Of a stretch of 64,000 bases of DNA, positions 29,526 to 39,975 are shown in pieces. The stretch comes from Tildeniella nuda ZEHNDER 1965/U140 (GTDB lineage Bacteria > Cyanobacteriota > Cyanobacteriia > Leptolyngbyales > Leptolyngbyaceae), in NCBI GenBank assembly GCA_019358895.1, contig JAHHIG010000003.1:124001-188000 (forward strand), written 5' to 3'. Each line of letters begins with the position of its first letter. The first letter of the stretch is position 1. The position numbers were made by a program, and so were the translations under genes. The notes under the pieces were generated by a model. The model had not been told where the DNA came from. It searched no databases and worked only from the letters and a program-made list of their open reading frames with translations.

Positions 29526-32201
29526 GTGACGGTTGCTGTTGAAGCATTGCTAACCCCAGAAATTCTGAAACCTGCTCGGTATCTGGGTAACGAGTTGGGT
29601 TCAGTTCACAAACCCTGGGATGCAGCAGCAATCCATTGGGTACTCACGTATCCAGAGGTCTATGAGGTGGGTGCGTCCAACCTGGGACACATCATCCTTT
29701 ACAACATCTTGAATACTCAGCCTCGGCAGTTGTGCGATCGAGCCTACCTGCCTGCTCCTGACCTGGCAACGAAACTGCGGTCAACGCAAACACCGCTGTT
29801 TGCAGTGGAATCACGTCGGTCTTTAATTGACTTTGACATTCTGGGCTTCAGCCTTAGCTATGAGTTAGGTGCAACCAATATCCTTGAAATGCTGACCTTG
29901 GCTGGCATACCCCTGACCTGGCGTGAGCGGCAGCATGCAGGCAACCTAGCCTATCCATTGATCTTTGCTGGGGGGCAAACGGCGACTTCCAACCCAGAGC
30001 CTTACGCTGACTTCTTTGATTTCATTGCCTTGGGGGATGGTGAGGAACTGTTACCAGAAATTGGGCTCATTCTAGAAGAAGGAAAAGCTGCTGGCTTGAG
30101 TCGAGAAGCAGTTTTGTTGGATTTGGCTCAGGTGCCAGGTGTTTATGTACCCCGTTTTTATAACATGGCTCCTGATGGGTCGGTGCAGCCCAATCGTCCG
30201 GATGTGCCTGCTCGTCTCTTGAGACGGGTTGCTGACCCGATGCCAGCGTATTCCGTCGGTCTGGTGCCGTATGTGGAAACGGTGCACGATCGCTTAACTG
30301 TGGAAATTCGGCGTGGCTGTACGCGCGGCTGCCGCTTTTGCCAACCAGGGATGCTGACACGCCCAGCACGCGATGTGGAGCCAGCGGTTGTAGTAGACGC
30401 GATCGAGCAAGGGATGCGAGCGACGGGTTACAACGAGTTCTCGCTACTGTCGCTCAGTTGCTCAGACTACCTGGCGTTGCCTGCTGTGGGCATGGAGATT
30501 AAAAATCGACTCAAAGATGAAAATATCTCGCTGTTGTTGCCGAGTCAACGGGTCGATCGCTTTGACGAAAACATTGCGAACATTCTAGGCGGTACGCGCC
30601 AATCTGGACTAACCTTCGCGCCCGAAGCGGGTACTCAACGCCTGCGGGATATTATCAATAAAGGCTTAACCAACGAAGAACTCCTGCGGGGGGTTAAAAC
30701 TGCCTGGGAGCAAGGTTGGGATAAAGTCAAGCTTTATTTTATGATTGGTCTCCCAGGTGAGACGGATGTCGATGTTGTAGGTATTGCCGAAACGGTGCGT
30801 TGGCTCCAGCAAGCGTGCAGCGCTAGAGGTAGAAAGCGGCTCCAGTTCAACATCACCATTTCTAATTTCACGCCGAAGCCTCACACCCCCTTTCAATGGC
30901 ATTCGGTCTCGACGGCAGAATTTGCCCGGAAGCAACGGTTGCTCAAAGAGGAGTTTTATCGCATTCGAGGTTTAAAGGTCAATTTCACGGATGTGCGTCT
31001 CTCGGCGATGGAAGATTTTGTAGGCAGGGGCGATCGACGACTGTCCTCAGTCATTCAACGCGCCTGGGAACTGGGAGCTGGGATGGATGCCTGGTGGGAA
31101 AGTTTGGAACGCGCTCATGCTGCCTGGGCACAGGCGATCGCAGAATCAGGATTGGACTGGAAATATCGCCAGGTTGAGAACGGTGAGTGGAATGTGTTTG
31201 AGGAAAAGGCTAAAGGCTTAGGAATAAAGGATGAAAAGGACGTTGAGCTATCCCTAAGCTCCTCTCCTTCCCTTGACGCTCCTCTTCCCTGGGATCATCT
31301 GGATACAGGCATTGATAAACAGTGGCTCAAAGAAGACCTACAGCGAGCGTTGCAGGCGGCTACCGTGCCAGATTGCTCGTTTGATGGCTGCTCTCATTGT
31401 GGGGTTTGCGGCACGGACTTTGGGCATAACGTAGTCGTGCCACCACTAGAAATACCAGCGTTTGCTGGGCACTTTGTACCCAATCAGCAGCGAGTCCAAC
31501 GATTGCGGGTCTGGTTGGGCAAGCAGGGCGAAATGGCTTTGGTGAGTCATCTTGACTTAATTCGTCTCTTTGACCGTGCTGTGCGTCGGGCAGGTCTACC
31601 GATCGCCTTTACAGGTGGCTTTCACCCTGGACCTCGCATTATTCCTGCCAGTGCGCTGCCGCTTGGTGTCACGAGCTCCGGTGAGATCGTCGATTTTGAA
31701 CTCACTGAAGTCATGGAGGTCGCAACCTTTCGATCGCAGCTAGAAGCGCAGCTTCCGGCTGCAATGCCGATCTATCACGTCGAAACGGTTGCGGTCAGTG
31801 CGCCTGCGGCTACGCAGCTACTAGAGAACGCAGAGTATGTCATCACCGTTGGCGTAGCTCAGCTAGACGAAACGACCACGTCTATGCAGTTTCCGGCTTT
31901 GTGCGCATGGCAGCAGTGGGTGGATGCCATTCAAGCCAGCGACACGCTCTGGTTTGAGCACACGACCAAAGCCGGTAAAACGCAAACTGTGAATCTGCGC
32001 GATCGCCTGGTTCGCTTAACAGTAGAGGCAGCGGTGAATGATGCAGCGATCGCGCTTCGCTACACGGGCAGTTGCCGCAACGATGGGACGTTACTCCGTC
32101 CCGATCACGTTGTTTTCATGCTGGAACAGGTCTCCAACCGTGAATTGCAGCTCTTGCAAGTGCATCGCGATCGGTTGCTTTTGGCAACGATCGAGTCTTA
32201 A
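29526..32201 (+). CDS. TIGR03960-type radical SAM protein fused to DUF2344 (TIGR03936) domain
   Basis: 891 residues from GTG 29526. An N-terminal B12-binding-like domain (about 1-250) precedes the radical SAM motif Cys265-x3-Cys269-x2-Cys272 in RRGCTRGCRFCQPG. A second Cys cluster (CSHCGVCG) lies near 625. The C-terminal ~240 residues are the DUF2344 domain (MALVSHLDLIRLFDRAVRRAGLP, GGFHPGPR). The two parts are separate genes in some bacteria. The gene is often near rng/rne, as here (rne follows), which hints at an RNA modification role, but this is inference. Residues near 560-580 are coded by a short repeat. Confidence 0.88.
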   Translation: MTVAVEALLTPEILKPARYLGNELGSVHKPWDAAAIHWVLTYPEVYEVGASNLGHIILYNILNTQPRQLCDRAYLPAPDLATKLRSTQTPLFAVESRRSLIDFDILGFSLSYELGATNILEMLTLAGIPLTWRERQHAGNLAYPLIFAGGQTATSNPEPYADFFDFIALGDGEELLPEIGLILEEGKAAGLSREAVLLDLAQVPGVYVPRFYNMAPDGSVQPNRPDVPARLLRRVADPMPAYSVGLVPYVETVHDRLTVEIRRGCTRGCRFCQPGMLTRPARDVEPAVVVDAIEQGMRATGYNEFSLLSLSCSDYLALPAVGMEIKNRLKDENISLLLPSQRVDRFDENIANILGGTRQSGLTFAPEAGTQRLRDIINKGLTNEELLRGVKTAWEQGWDKVKLYFMIGLPGETDVDVVGIAETVRWLQQACSARGRKRLQFNITISNFTPKPHTPFQWHSVSTAEFARKQRLLKEEFYRIRGLKVNFTDVRLSAMEDFVGRGDRRLSSVIQRAWELGAGMDAWWESLERAHAAWAQAIAESGLDWKYRQVENGEWNVFEEKAKGLGIKDEKDVELSLSSSPSLDAPLPWDHLDTGIDKQWLKEDLQRALQAATVPDCSFDGCSHCGVCGTDFGHNVVVPPLEIPAFAGHFVPNQQRVQRLRVWLGKQGEMALVSHLDLIRLFDRAVRRAGLPIAFTGGFHPGPRIIPASALPLGVTSSGEIVDFELTEVMEVATFRSQLEAQLPAAMPIYHVETVAVSAPAATQLLENAEYVITVGVAQLDETTTSMQFPALCAWQQWVDAIQASDTLWFEHTTKAGKTQTVNLRDRLVRLTVEAAVNDAAIALRYTGSCRNDGTLLRPDHVVFMLEQVSNRELQLLQVHRDRLLLATIES

Positions 32202-32783
32202 TGCTTTGAACTTTAAGCCAAGGCTCCTAGTCGTTTAGAGTTAGACAACACAGGTATTGTGACGATCAGTTCCTAGCGGCAACTTCTTAGAAGCCGTTGG
32301 GGGTTAAGGCTGACTTGAGTTTTAGCATTACAAGCTTTTCCCTGCATATCCACATCTTTTCTCTGTAATGCTCCAGTTATCGATTCTTGAATTTTAGTGG
32401 CAGAGAAATCTGTACACGCTATAATGCAACTCAACAGAGGCTACTGCGGGTTGAAGACTCTTAGGGGTACCGCTAAGTGAACCAGCGCTTGGCGCTGGAT
32501 GTAGCTTTCTTTGCCAGACTTCCATTTCATTTTTACAGAGTCTGCTACCGTCTCTTGTAGATCGGCGGCAGTCCGATTTGATTGATTGCTACTTCAGCGG
32601 TCTTTACCATACTTAACCATTCTGAGGCTGCTAGAGCAGGCTTCGTCTCAGAATCGGCACAGCTTCATTCCCACTGCGTAACCACAGAGTTTACACGCTA
32701 TGCAGTGGCATACATATACGAGCAAACGCGAGAGGACTACTCATTTATACTCTCCCGCTGCCGTCAATCCTTGAGGAAATTGA
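32202..32783 (+). promoter_or_regulatory. Long leader region of rne
   Basis: 582 bp without a gene. A clear -10 hexamer TATAAT (32420-32425), with no convincing -35, would give a 5' UTR of about 350 nt before rne. The UTR contains a U-rich run (CCATTTCATTTTTACAG near 32523-32539). Long 5' UTRs through which RNase E controls its own mRNA are known from bacteria including cyanobacteria; applying that here is inference. Confidence 0.55.
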
Positions 32784-35072
32784 ATGTCCAAGCAAATTGT
32801 TATCGCGGAGCAGCACCGCATTGCTGCAGTTTTTTCGGAAGATCAGATTCAAGAGCTGATTGTTGCAACAGGTAGCCATCAAGTTAGTGATGTGTATCTG
32901 GGTATCGTCGAAAACGTCTTACCAGGCATTGATGCCGCGTTTGTCAACATTGGTGATAGCGAGCGCAACGGTTTTATCCACGTCACCGATTTAGGTCCGT
33001 TGAAGCTTCGTCGGATGGCTGGCTCCATTACTGAGTTGCTCGCACCGCAGCAAAAAGTGCTGGTGCAAATCATGAAGGAGCCGACGGGCAACAAAGGACC
33101 GCGTTTGACAGGCAACATTTCGCTGCCAGGACGTTACCTGGTGCTCATGCCCTATGGGAAAGGGGTAAATCTTTCTCGCCGCATTCGTAGTGAGAACGAA
33201 CGGAACCGCTTACGGGCGCTGGCAATCTTGGTGAAACCAGCAGGTATGGGCATTGTTGTGCGTACTGAAGCAGAAAATATGCCTGAAGATGCCATCATTG
33301 AAGACTTAGAAGTACTGCAAAAGCAGTGGGAACAAGTTTTACAAGAGGCAACGACGACCCGTGCGCCTGCATTGCTGAACCGGGATGATGACTTTATTCA
33401 ACGAGTGCTGCGCGATGTCTATAGCGCCGATGTCAATCGTATTGTAGTGGATTCCCATACAGGGTTAAAACGGGTCAGGCAGCAGTTGACCAACTGGGGT
33501 GGCGGTGACCTGCCACGCGGTGTGTTGATTGATCACCATCGCGATCGTGCCCCTATTATGGAGTACTTTCGCATCAACGCCGCGATCCGCGAGGCGCTTA
33601 AACCGAGAACCGATTTGCCGTCTGGTGGCTATGTCATTATCGAGCGTACCGAAGCCTTGACTGTCATTGATGTCAACTCTGGTTCCTTTACCCGCTCTGC
33701 CACTGCCCGCGAAACAGTGCTTTGGACGAACTGTGAAGCGGCGACTGAGATTGCTCGTCAACTCCGACTGCGTAACATTGCTGGCATCATTGTGGTTGAT
33801 TTCATTGACATGGATCAGCGCCGCGACCAGCTGCAGGTGCTGGAACACTTTAACAAGGCATTGAGAGCCGACAAGTCACGCCCTCAGATTGCCCAACTGA
33901 CTGAACTCGGGTTGGTGGAACTAACGCGGAAACGACAGGGCAAAAATATCTACGAAATCTTTGGTCGTGCTTGCCCTACCTGCGGCGGCTTGGGACATTT
34001 GGTACATTTACCAGGTGATGGCGACACGGCAGAGGGCGAAATTGTGGAGCGTCCGACAGCCGTATCGCTGCGAGACTCACGAACCAGCGATCGCAGTATC
34101 AGCGGACGAGGGCGCGGACGCGATTTAGTGTTGCCGAGCATACCCAGCGTGTTGGAACCAACCTGGGAGGATCGCAGCGAAGATCTGGATGATTCAGACG
34201 ATGTGCAGCAGGATCTTGGTCTTAACCATCCCAGCTATCAAGAACTGGGCGGCAACAACCGTCGCCGTCGCCGTCGTCGCCCAGGTGATGAGGTTCGTAC
34301 AGGTAGCCCGTCCTATCCCAGCGCTCCTACGCTCAAACTCGATCCAGTGAGCGATGGGGAATCACCGCCATCCGACCTACCGTTCATTAGTCGTTCTGAT
34401 CGCCCGGAGCGTCCGGCTCGTGGTCGCGGTCGTGGTCGCGGTGGTCGTGAGAGTACCCCGCAAGAATTACTGCCCAGTCGGGAGGGTTTGCCTGCTCATG
34501 AGCCAGGAACCGCATTAGACGAAACATACGTACCAGAAAGCGTTGCACCGGAAAGCGTCCCAGAGCTTGGCTATCCGGAAGAACGGCGTGGGCGATCGAG
34601 GCGTGAGACATCACGAGCACCGCAAGAGCCGCCGGAAGTTGTTGCGGTTGAAATGACACCAGAAGAGCAAGATATCTATGCCTGGATGGGGATTTCGCCG
34701 CTGGTACTGTCCAGTCAGGAAGTGAAAAATCCCAAAGCAGCCATTATCTCGGTTGTTTTGCCAGGAGAAGTGCCTGCAATAACGGAACCAGAACAAATGA
34801 CTCTGACACCACAGTTAGAACCCGTCGGAATGCCCTTAAAGCCGAAGCAACGGTTTGTCGAAACGGTTCTTACAGAACCGGAACCGGAGCAAGACTCCAT
34901 CATCCAGCCTGAGGTCGAAGCTAGCCCCGAAGCTAGCCCAAATGCCGAGCTTTATGCAGTAGAGCCACCGGAACTCGATCAACTTGATGCCAACGGTGAT
35001 CAACTTGATGCTAACGGTGCGCCGATTACCCGTCGTCGCCGTCGTCGTTCTTCGGCAGTCACATCAGACTGA
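32784..35072 (+). CDS. rne: Ribonuclease E
   Basis: 762 residues. S1 domain near 35-120 (VYLGIVENVLPGIDAAFVNIG), then the catalytic domain with the Mg-binding Asp region IIVVDFIDMDQ and the Zn-link CPTCGGLGH at about 395-403. The C-terminal ~350 residues are disordered, with Arg-rich patches (RGRGRGRGG) and a terminal RRRRRRSSA-type tail, which in cyanobacteria binds PNPase. A 7-residue repeat QLDANGD/QLDANGA occurs near the end. Endonuclease that initiates mRNA decay and rRNA/tRNA maturation. Followed by rnhB, as usual in the phylum. Confidence 0.97.
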   Translation: MSKQIVIAEQHRIAAVFSEDQIQELIVATGSHQVSDVYLGIVENVLPGIDAAFVNIGDSERNGFIHVTDLGPLKLRRMAGSITELLAPQQKVLVQIMKEPTGNKGPRLTGNISLPGRYLVLMPYGKGVNLSRRIRSENERNRLRALAILVKPAGMGIVVRTEAENMPEDAIIEDLEVLQKQWEQVLQEATTTRAPALLNRDDDFIQRVLRDVYSADVNRIVVDSHTGLKRVRQQLTNWGGGDLPRGVLIDHHRDRAPIMEYFRINAAIREALKPRTDLPSGGYVIIERTEALTVIDVNSGSFTRSATARETVLWTNCEAATEIARQLRLRNIAGIIVVDFIDMDQRRDQLQVLEHFNKALRADKSRPQIAQLTELGLVELTRKRQGKNIYEIFGRACPTCGGLGHLVHLPGDGDTAEGEIVERPTAVSLRDSRTSDRSISGRGRGRDLVLPSIPSVLEPTWEDRSEDLDDSDDVQQDLGLNHPSYQELGGNNRRRRRRRPGDEVRTGSPSYPSAPTLKLDPVSDGESPPSDLPFISRSDRPERPARGRGRGRGGRESTPQELLPSREGLPAHEPGTALDETYVPESVAPESVPELGYPEERRGRSRRETSRAPQEPPEVVAVEMTPEEQDIYAWMGISPLVLSSQEVKNPKAAIISVVLPGEVPAITEPEQMTLTPQLEPVGMPLKPKQRFVETVLTEPEPEQDSIIQPEVEASPEASPNAELYAVEPPELDQLDANGDQLDANGAPITRRRRRRSSAVTSD

Positions 35073-35199
35073 TAGCCCAACTGTGCCTAGTGATAGCAGC
35101 AACCCGGTATCAACTCTCCTAGCCGAAAGATGACGAGGAGAGATCTATGCTATGCGAAACGTCTCAGCGCGCATGGTCTCTACGCGTACAATCTTTACC

Positions 35200-35850
35200 A
35201 TGACACGTAACGTCAGCCTTTGGGCAGAGCAACTAGACTTACCTAGTGAACTACAAGCCTACCCGCCTACAAGCATCATTGCTGGGGTAGACGAAGTAGG
35301 GCGCGGTGCCTTATTTGGTCCTGTTGTAGCGGCAGCTGTTGTTTTGCCTGTCGATGCCATTGACGTGCTTGCTGCTGCAGGTGTTACTGACAGCAAGCTT
35401 CTGTCGGCAGGACGACGGCTTGCTTTAGCAGACCAGATTCGCGCTGGCGCTTTAGCGTATCAAATCTGCTATGCCTCTGTTTGGGAAATCGATCGCCTTA
35501 ACATTCTGCAAGCGTCTCTGCTAGCAATGAAGCGCGCCATGCTCAAGCTGAAATTAACGCCAGATTTATGCTTAGTCGATGGCAACCAACGAATTCCTGG
35601 TCTGGCAGTGCCACAGCAAACGCTTGTCAAAGGAGACCAGCGATCGATTGCGATTGCCTCTGCCAGCATCCTTGCTAAAGTATGGCGTGATGCTTTGATG
35701 GTGCGCCTGGCAGCGAAGTATCACCACTATGATTTAGCAGCGAATAAAGGTTACGGTACACCAACTCATCGAGCAGCGCTGCAATTGTATGGACCATCGC
35801 GCTGGCATCGGCGATCGTTTAGACCCTGCCATCCCACACTAGACCTTTGA
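35200..35850 (+). CDS. rnhB: Ribonuclease HII
   Basis: 216 residues from ATG 35200; another ATG at 35152 would add 16 unconserved residues. The catalytic DEVGRG motif (IIAGVDEVGRG) and DSKLL are intact, as is the later region LVDGNQRIPG. Removes ribonucleotides and RNA of RNA/DNA hybrids. Lies 127 bp after rne, and the two genes are probably one transcription unit. Confidence 0.95.
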   Translation: MTRNVSLWAEQLDLPSELQAYPPTSIIAGVDEVGRGALFGPVVAAAVVLPVDAIDVLAAAGVTDSKLLSAGRRLALADQIRAGALAYQICYASVWEIDRLNILQASLLAMKRAMLKLKLTPDLCLVDGNQRIPGLAVPQQTLVKGDQRSIAIASASILAKVWRDALMVRLAAKYHHYDLAANKGYGTPTHRAALQLYGPSRWHRRSFRPCHPTLDL

Positions 35851-35920
35851 GTTTGTTACGTTCGCGCTTCAGAACTCATTCGCGCTTTAGAGCTTAGGGT
35901 CAAAAATAGGAATGCTCACC

Positions 35921-36505
35921 TCAAGCAGTGGGGCTGTGCGGCAAAATTGGGGTAGCTGCGGTGGTTGTAAAGGCTGGCTTTGAAACTGCCCATGCACGAT
36001 AATCTGCCAGCAAATGGTGCATCAAACGCTGTTTGACAGTCAGCAGAACGCTTTTGAGCAAGCCGTTGCCAGTTGCCTCAAGGAACGGCTTTGGTGTCAG
36101 CGCGATCGGCATCGGTATATCGACCTGCACCTCCAAATCTGCTTTACCTCTTAAAATTGTTATGCCATTCGACTGAACGGGTTGCAGCTTGCCGATCAGA
36201 CTTAACTTGAACCGTTGGTTAATATACTCAACGCCCTTAATCTCACAACCAACAGACTGCACATGCACGGTGCCATCTGACTCTGCCCAAACTCTCAAAT
36301 CGACGATCGGCTGCACAGTCAGCGCCATGAAGGTTAACGGGCGCATCTTCAGGCGAAAGCGTTCGTCCTCTAACTGCTCGATTTGGCTGGATGCTGCTAA
36401 AGCATTAACCACTCGCTGCGGCTGACGCAAATAGTGCTGAATGGGAACAAGCTGCTCTGAAACTACCATTTCGACAGCTTGAGCGGCAGTGAAGCGAGTG
36501 TACAT
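35921..36505 (-). CDS. DUF1997 family protein
   Basis: 194 residues. The domain (MRPLTFMALTVQPIVDLRVWAESDGTVHVQSVGCEIKG, here split for length as MRPLTFMALTVQPIVDLRVW and VHVQSVGCEIKG) is the DUF1997 fold, conserved in cyanobacteria and plants. No membrane segment, no catalytic motif. Function is unknown. It converges on rnhB. Confidence 0.75.
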   Translation of the reverse strand: MYTRFTAAQAVEMVVSEQLVPIQHYLRQPQRVVNALAASSQIEQLEDERFRLKMRPLTFMALTVQPIVDLRVWAESDGTVHVQSVGCEIKGVEYINQRFKLSLIGKLQPVQSNGITILRGKADLEVQVDIPMPIALTPKPFLEATGNGLLKSVLLTVKQRLMHHLLADYRAWAVSKPAFTTTAATPILPHSPTA

Positions 36506-36732
36506 AGCTAATCAACCAAGGAGAGATAGCAGGTATTGTCTACGTAGATATGTCTAATTCTAAACAAATGTAAAGGAGTGGAACTACATCATTTTAAGTA
36601 GATACACGCTCCACCCTATGACAGACTATTCTTGCAGAATTCCTGAGTTACCAATGCCTTTTGTCTGAGAAGTGTGAGAAGAATTGTTGCTATGGTGAGT
36701 TTTAGTTCAGGCTGATTCAGGGAATAGACGCT

Positions 36733-37587
36733 ATGGCAGTATCGATCGCCCACCTGGGACCCTCTGGCACCTATGCGGAAGCCGCAGCGCTCTTGTATGC
36801 AAACTGGCTGGCGCAAACAACCGCGCAAGAAACCGTGCTGTGCCCTTATCCCAGCATTGCTCTATCGCTGCGGGCGGTTGCAGAAGGAACGGTACCTGTA
36901 GCTGTGGTTCCGGTCGAAAACTCTACCGAAGGTAGCGTCCCTATGACGCTGGATGGTTTGTGGGAGTTGGGTAGCTTACAAGTTCAGTGGGCGTTAGTCT
37001 TACCGATCGCTCACGCACTCCTATCTCATGCAACGGTAATGGAAACCGTTCGGACTGTTTACTCCCATCCACAGGCATTAGCCCAATGCCAGGAATGGTT
37101 AGAAACCTTCTTGCCCAGCGCTCATCTCATCCCTACGAACTCGACGACTGAGGCATTGCAATATCTGAAGGCAGATCTAACGAGCGCCGCGATCGCGTCT
37201 CAGCGCGCTGCTCAACTTTACCGTCTGCCGATTCTGGCTGATGCGATTAACGACCAACCCGATAACTGCACTCGCTTTTGGGTGCTCAGCCAGCAGCCCT
37301 CTCCCGGCGGTCGTCATACATCGCTAGCCTTCACTGTGCATGATTTGCCCGGTTCTCTAGTCAAGCCACTGCAAGTTTTTGCCAGTCAGGGCATTAACCT
37401 TAGTCGAATTGAGTCTCGCCCAACGAAGCGATCGCTGGGCGACTACCTGTTTTTCATCGACCTGGAAGCCGATGCCCGTGAACCCGCCGTTAAAAAAACA
37501 TTGGCAGAACTCGCAGACAACACACAAACCTTGAAAGTATTCGGCAGTTACGATGTTTTGCCAGCAGAGGTGAGGGGCAAGGGGTGA
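36733..37587 (+). CDS. pheA: Prephenate dehydratase
   Basis: 284 residues. PDT domain 1-180: LGPSGTYAEAAA at the start, and VPVENSTEGSVPMTLD (the catalytic Thr region). ACT regulatory domain about 195-275 with GINLSRIESRPTKRSLGDY, the Phe-binding ESRP motif. Converts prephenate to phenylpyruvate in phenylalanine synthesis. Mono-functional, without a chorismate mutase domain. Full length. Confidence 0.95.
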   Translation: MAVSIAHLGPSGTYAEAAALLYANWLAQTTAQETVLCPYPSIALSLRAVAEGTVPVAVVPVENSTEGSVPMTLDGLWELGSLQVQWALVLPIAHALLSHATVMETVRTVYSHPQALAQCQEWLETFLPSAHLIPTNSTTEALQYLKADLTSAAIASQRAAQLYRLPILADAINDQPDNCTRFWVLSQQPSPGGRHTSLAFTVHDLPGSLVKPLQVFASQGINLSRIESRPTKRSLGDYLFFIDLEADAREPAVKKTLAELADNTQTLKVFGSYDVLPAEVRGKG

Positions 37588-37611
37588 AGTGAGTTTTGAG
37601 TTAATTCTGAT

Positions 37612-37664
37612 AACTGACTTCTATCGCTCTACTCCCTACTCCCCACTCCCTACTCCCTATTACC
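37612..37664. repeat. CTCCCTACTCCCCA tandem repeat
   Basis: Pyrimidine-rich array between the convergent pheA and hydrolase genes. Its right end touches the last codons of the hydrolase gene. Confidence 0.8.
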
Positions 37665-38558
37665 CAGTACCGCTGCTTGAACGCTGACACCCAAAAACTC
37701 TCGGACAAGCTGAAGATAGGTTGGTGCATCCTCTAGCATTGGGAAGTGAGCTGTGTCAGGAATGACGACATACTGGATGTTATCGTTCAACGCTGCCGCT
37801 TGCCGACCCATTTCAGCGGGGATGATAATGTCTCGATCGCCTGAAACAAGCAGCGTAGGCACTGTGAGCCGTGCAAACTCTTGAGGCATCACTTCCGTTG
37901 CCTTCTTACTCACACACGTAAAGATTGTTCCCAGCGCGGCATCGTAGTCCGCCATCAAAAAGTCGTCGAGAAACGATCGACTTACCGCACCTGGCAGCGA
38001 TCGATGGAGAAAGCGTTGCATAAACAGCCGATCGACAAACGGCAGCCCATACAGCCAGCGAGGGCGAAATTTGACGACATAGCCACCAAACTTATAGAAC
38101 GCATTGAACGCTTTTTCGTCGTACTCAAAAATGCCGCTACAGGTGAGAATGGCACGCTCGACGCGATCGGGGTACAGATTCAAAAAGAACGTTGCAACAG
38201 ACGCACCCATTGAGTGAGCGTTGAGATAAACGCGCTGCAACCCTAAAGCACTCAAAAGACCATTCAGATCGTCGGCGTAGGTTTCTAGCTCGTAGCTCAG
38301 TTCGGCTGCGGTTTCAGGTGGGTTCGCCAACGGCGATGGTTCGCTGGCATTTGAGCGCGATCGCCCGAACCCGCGCATGTCGTAGAGGAGACAGTCGAAG
38401 CGATCGCAAAGCGCTCTCGCCGTGCTTTCCCAATAGCGGGCAGAGCCACCCCATCCATGCAGAAAAACAAGCACAGGCTTACCAGAAGGTTCTGGACTTC
38501 CCGACTCTGTGATCCATTCGTAGTAGTGACTAAAGCCGCAAACGATAGCGTAAGACAT
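37650..38558 (-). CDS. Alpha/beta hydrolase
   Basis: 302 residues. Oxyanion region VFLHGWGGSARYWE near 31-44, nucleophile elbow NAHSMGAS (Ser near 116), an Asp in SGDRDIIIP and the catalytic His in DTAHFPMLED. Esterase, lipase or lyase-type activity cannot be told from sequence. It follows clpX on the same strand but is separated by a CAACAACTAAAAACC repeat (38580-38625), so co-transcription is uncertain. Confidence 0.88.
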   Translation of the reverse strand: MSYAIVCGFSHYYEWITESGSPEPSGKPVLVFLHGWGGSARYWESTARALCDRFDCLLYDMRGFGRSRSNASEPSPLANPPETAAELSYELETYADDLNGLLSALGLQRVYLNAHSMGASVATFFLNLYPDRVERAILTCSGIFEYDEKAFNAFYKFGGYVVKFRPRWLYGLPFVDRLFMQRFLHRSLPGAVSRSFLDDFLMADYDAALGTIFTCVSKKATEVMPQEFARLTVPTLLVSGDRDIIIPAEMGRQAAALNDNIQYVVIPDTAHFPMLEDAPTYLQLVREFLGVSVQAAVLGNRE

Positions 38559-38579
38559 TTGAAAACAAGAGTTTTTAGT

Positions 38580-38625
38580 TATTGGTTTCTAGATCTAACA
38601 ACTAAAAACCAACAACTAGCAACTA
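38580..38625. repeat. CAACAACTAAAAACC repeat
   Basis: The motif CAACTAAAAACCAACAACTA lies between the hydrolase and clpX genes. The same string occurs at 44179-44208, upstream of dapA, and a related one within the coding region at 570-600. Confidence 0.8.
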
Positions 38626-39966
38626 AGCCGATTCAGGTTTTGGTAAAGAAGATGGATGAATGATCAACTCTGCGGTCGATCGCTTCTCGACCATTTCGCG
38701 GGTGATGCTACAGCGAGTCACATCTTTGCGCGATGGCAATTCGTACATGATATCCAGCATGAGTTCTTCAACGATGCTGCGGAGGGCACGAGCGCCTGTT
38801 TTGCGACGATACGCCTCTTGGGCGATCGCCCGTATTGCCTCTTGTCGAAACTCTAGCGTCACGTTGTCCATCTTCAAGAGCTTTTGGTACTGCTTCACCA
38901 GCGCATTACGCGGTTCTGTCAGAATCTCGGTGAGAGCATCCTCGTCCAGTGGATTCACGACTGCCATCACAGGTACACGTCCAATAAATTCTGGAATCAT
39001 GCCAAACTTGACCAGATCGTCGGGTTCCATGTGACGCAGCACGTCTGCTGTCCGCTTTTCTTTCGGCTGGGCTTCTCCGGGTTGGATAAAGCCCATTGAT
39101 TTCTTACCAATCCGCTGTTCTACAGCTTTGTCTAATCCAACAAACGCGCCACCGCAGATGAAGAGAATATTACTGGTGTCGATCTGAATACAATCCTGAT
39201 AGGGATGCTTCCGTCCACCCTGTGGCGGCACATTAGCAACTGTTCCCTCTAGCATTTTCAGCAACGCTTGCTGAACGCCTTCACCAGAGACATCACGGGT
39301 GATGGATGGGTTCTCGCTTTTGCGGGCAATCTTATCGATTTCATCAATGTAAATGATGCCGCGCTGTGCTTCTTCGACATCTAAATCGGCGACTTGTAGC
39401 AAGCGCAAAAGAATGTTCTCCACATCCTCGCCAACATAGCCCGCTTCCGTCAGCGTCGTCGCGTCAGCAACGGCAAAAGGCACATCTAAAATCTCCGCCA
39501 GGGTTTGCGCTAGTAGCGTCTTGCCACAGCCTGTTGGTCCAATCAAAAGAATGTTGGACTTTTGTAGTTCAACTGGATCTTCAGACGCTGCTTTAGCGTT
39601 GCCCTTCGGCTGCATAAAGCTGAGGCGCTTGTAATGGTTGTAGACCGCTACTGAAAGCACTTTTTTAGCATCATCCTGACCAATGACATGCTCATCAAGG
39701 TACTTTTTGATCTCTCTGGGCTTCGGAATTTGACCGAGAGAGAGGTTTGCAGACCGAGCTTTGCGCTTTTCAGGCGATTGTTCGCGCCGTGGCACAGGTT
39801 GTGGTGCCGCAGCACTGGAATCAAACAGCTCTTCATCCAGAATTTCGTTGCACAGATCGACACACTCGTCGCAAATGTAAACCCCTGGTCCAGCTATGAG
39901 TTTGCGAACCTGCTCCTGAGACTTACCACAGAAGGAACATTTGAGATGGGAGTCGTATTTAGACAT
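38623..39966 (-). CDS. clpX: ATP-dependent Clp protease ATP-binding subunit ClpX
   Basis: 447 residues. Zn-binding domain Cys10, Cys13, Cys32, Cys35; Walker A GPTGCGKT at 143-150; GYVGEDVE pore loop; Walker [12 protein letters not shown]; sensor region [12 protein letters not shown]+ unfoldase that feeds ssrA-tagged and other substrates to ClpP. Starts 9 bp after clpP on the same strand: tig-clpP-clpX operon. Confidence 0.97.
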   Translation of the reverse strand: MSKYDSHLKCSFCGKSQEQVRKLIAGPGVYICDECVDLCNEILDEELFDSSAAAPQPVPRREQSPEKRKARSANLSLGQIPKPREIKKYLDEHVIGQDDAKKVLSVAVYNHYKRLSFMQPKGNAKAASEDPVELQKSNILLIGPTGCGKTLLAQTLAEILDVPFAVADATTLTEAGYVGEDVENILLRLLQVADLDVEEAQRGIIYIDEIDKIARKSENPSITRDVSGEGVQQALLKMLEGTVANVPPQGGRKHPYQDCIQIDTSNILFICGGAFVGLDKAVEQRIGKKSMGFIQPGEAQPKEKRTADVLRHMEPDDLVKFGMIPEFIGRVPVMAVVNPLDEDALTEILTEPRNALVKQYQKLLKMDNVTLEFRQEAIRAIAQEAYRRKTGARALRSIVEELMLDIMYELPSRKDVTRCSITREMVEKRSTAELIIHPSSLPKPESA

Positions 39967-39975
39967 ACCTGCCTC

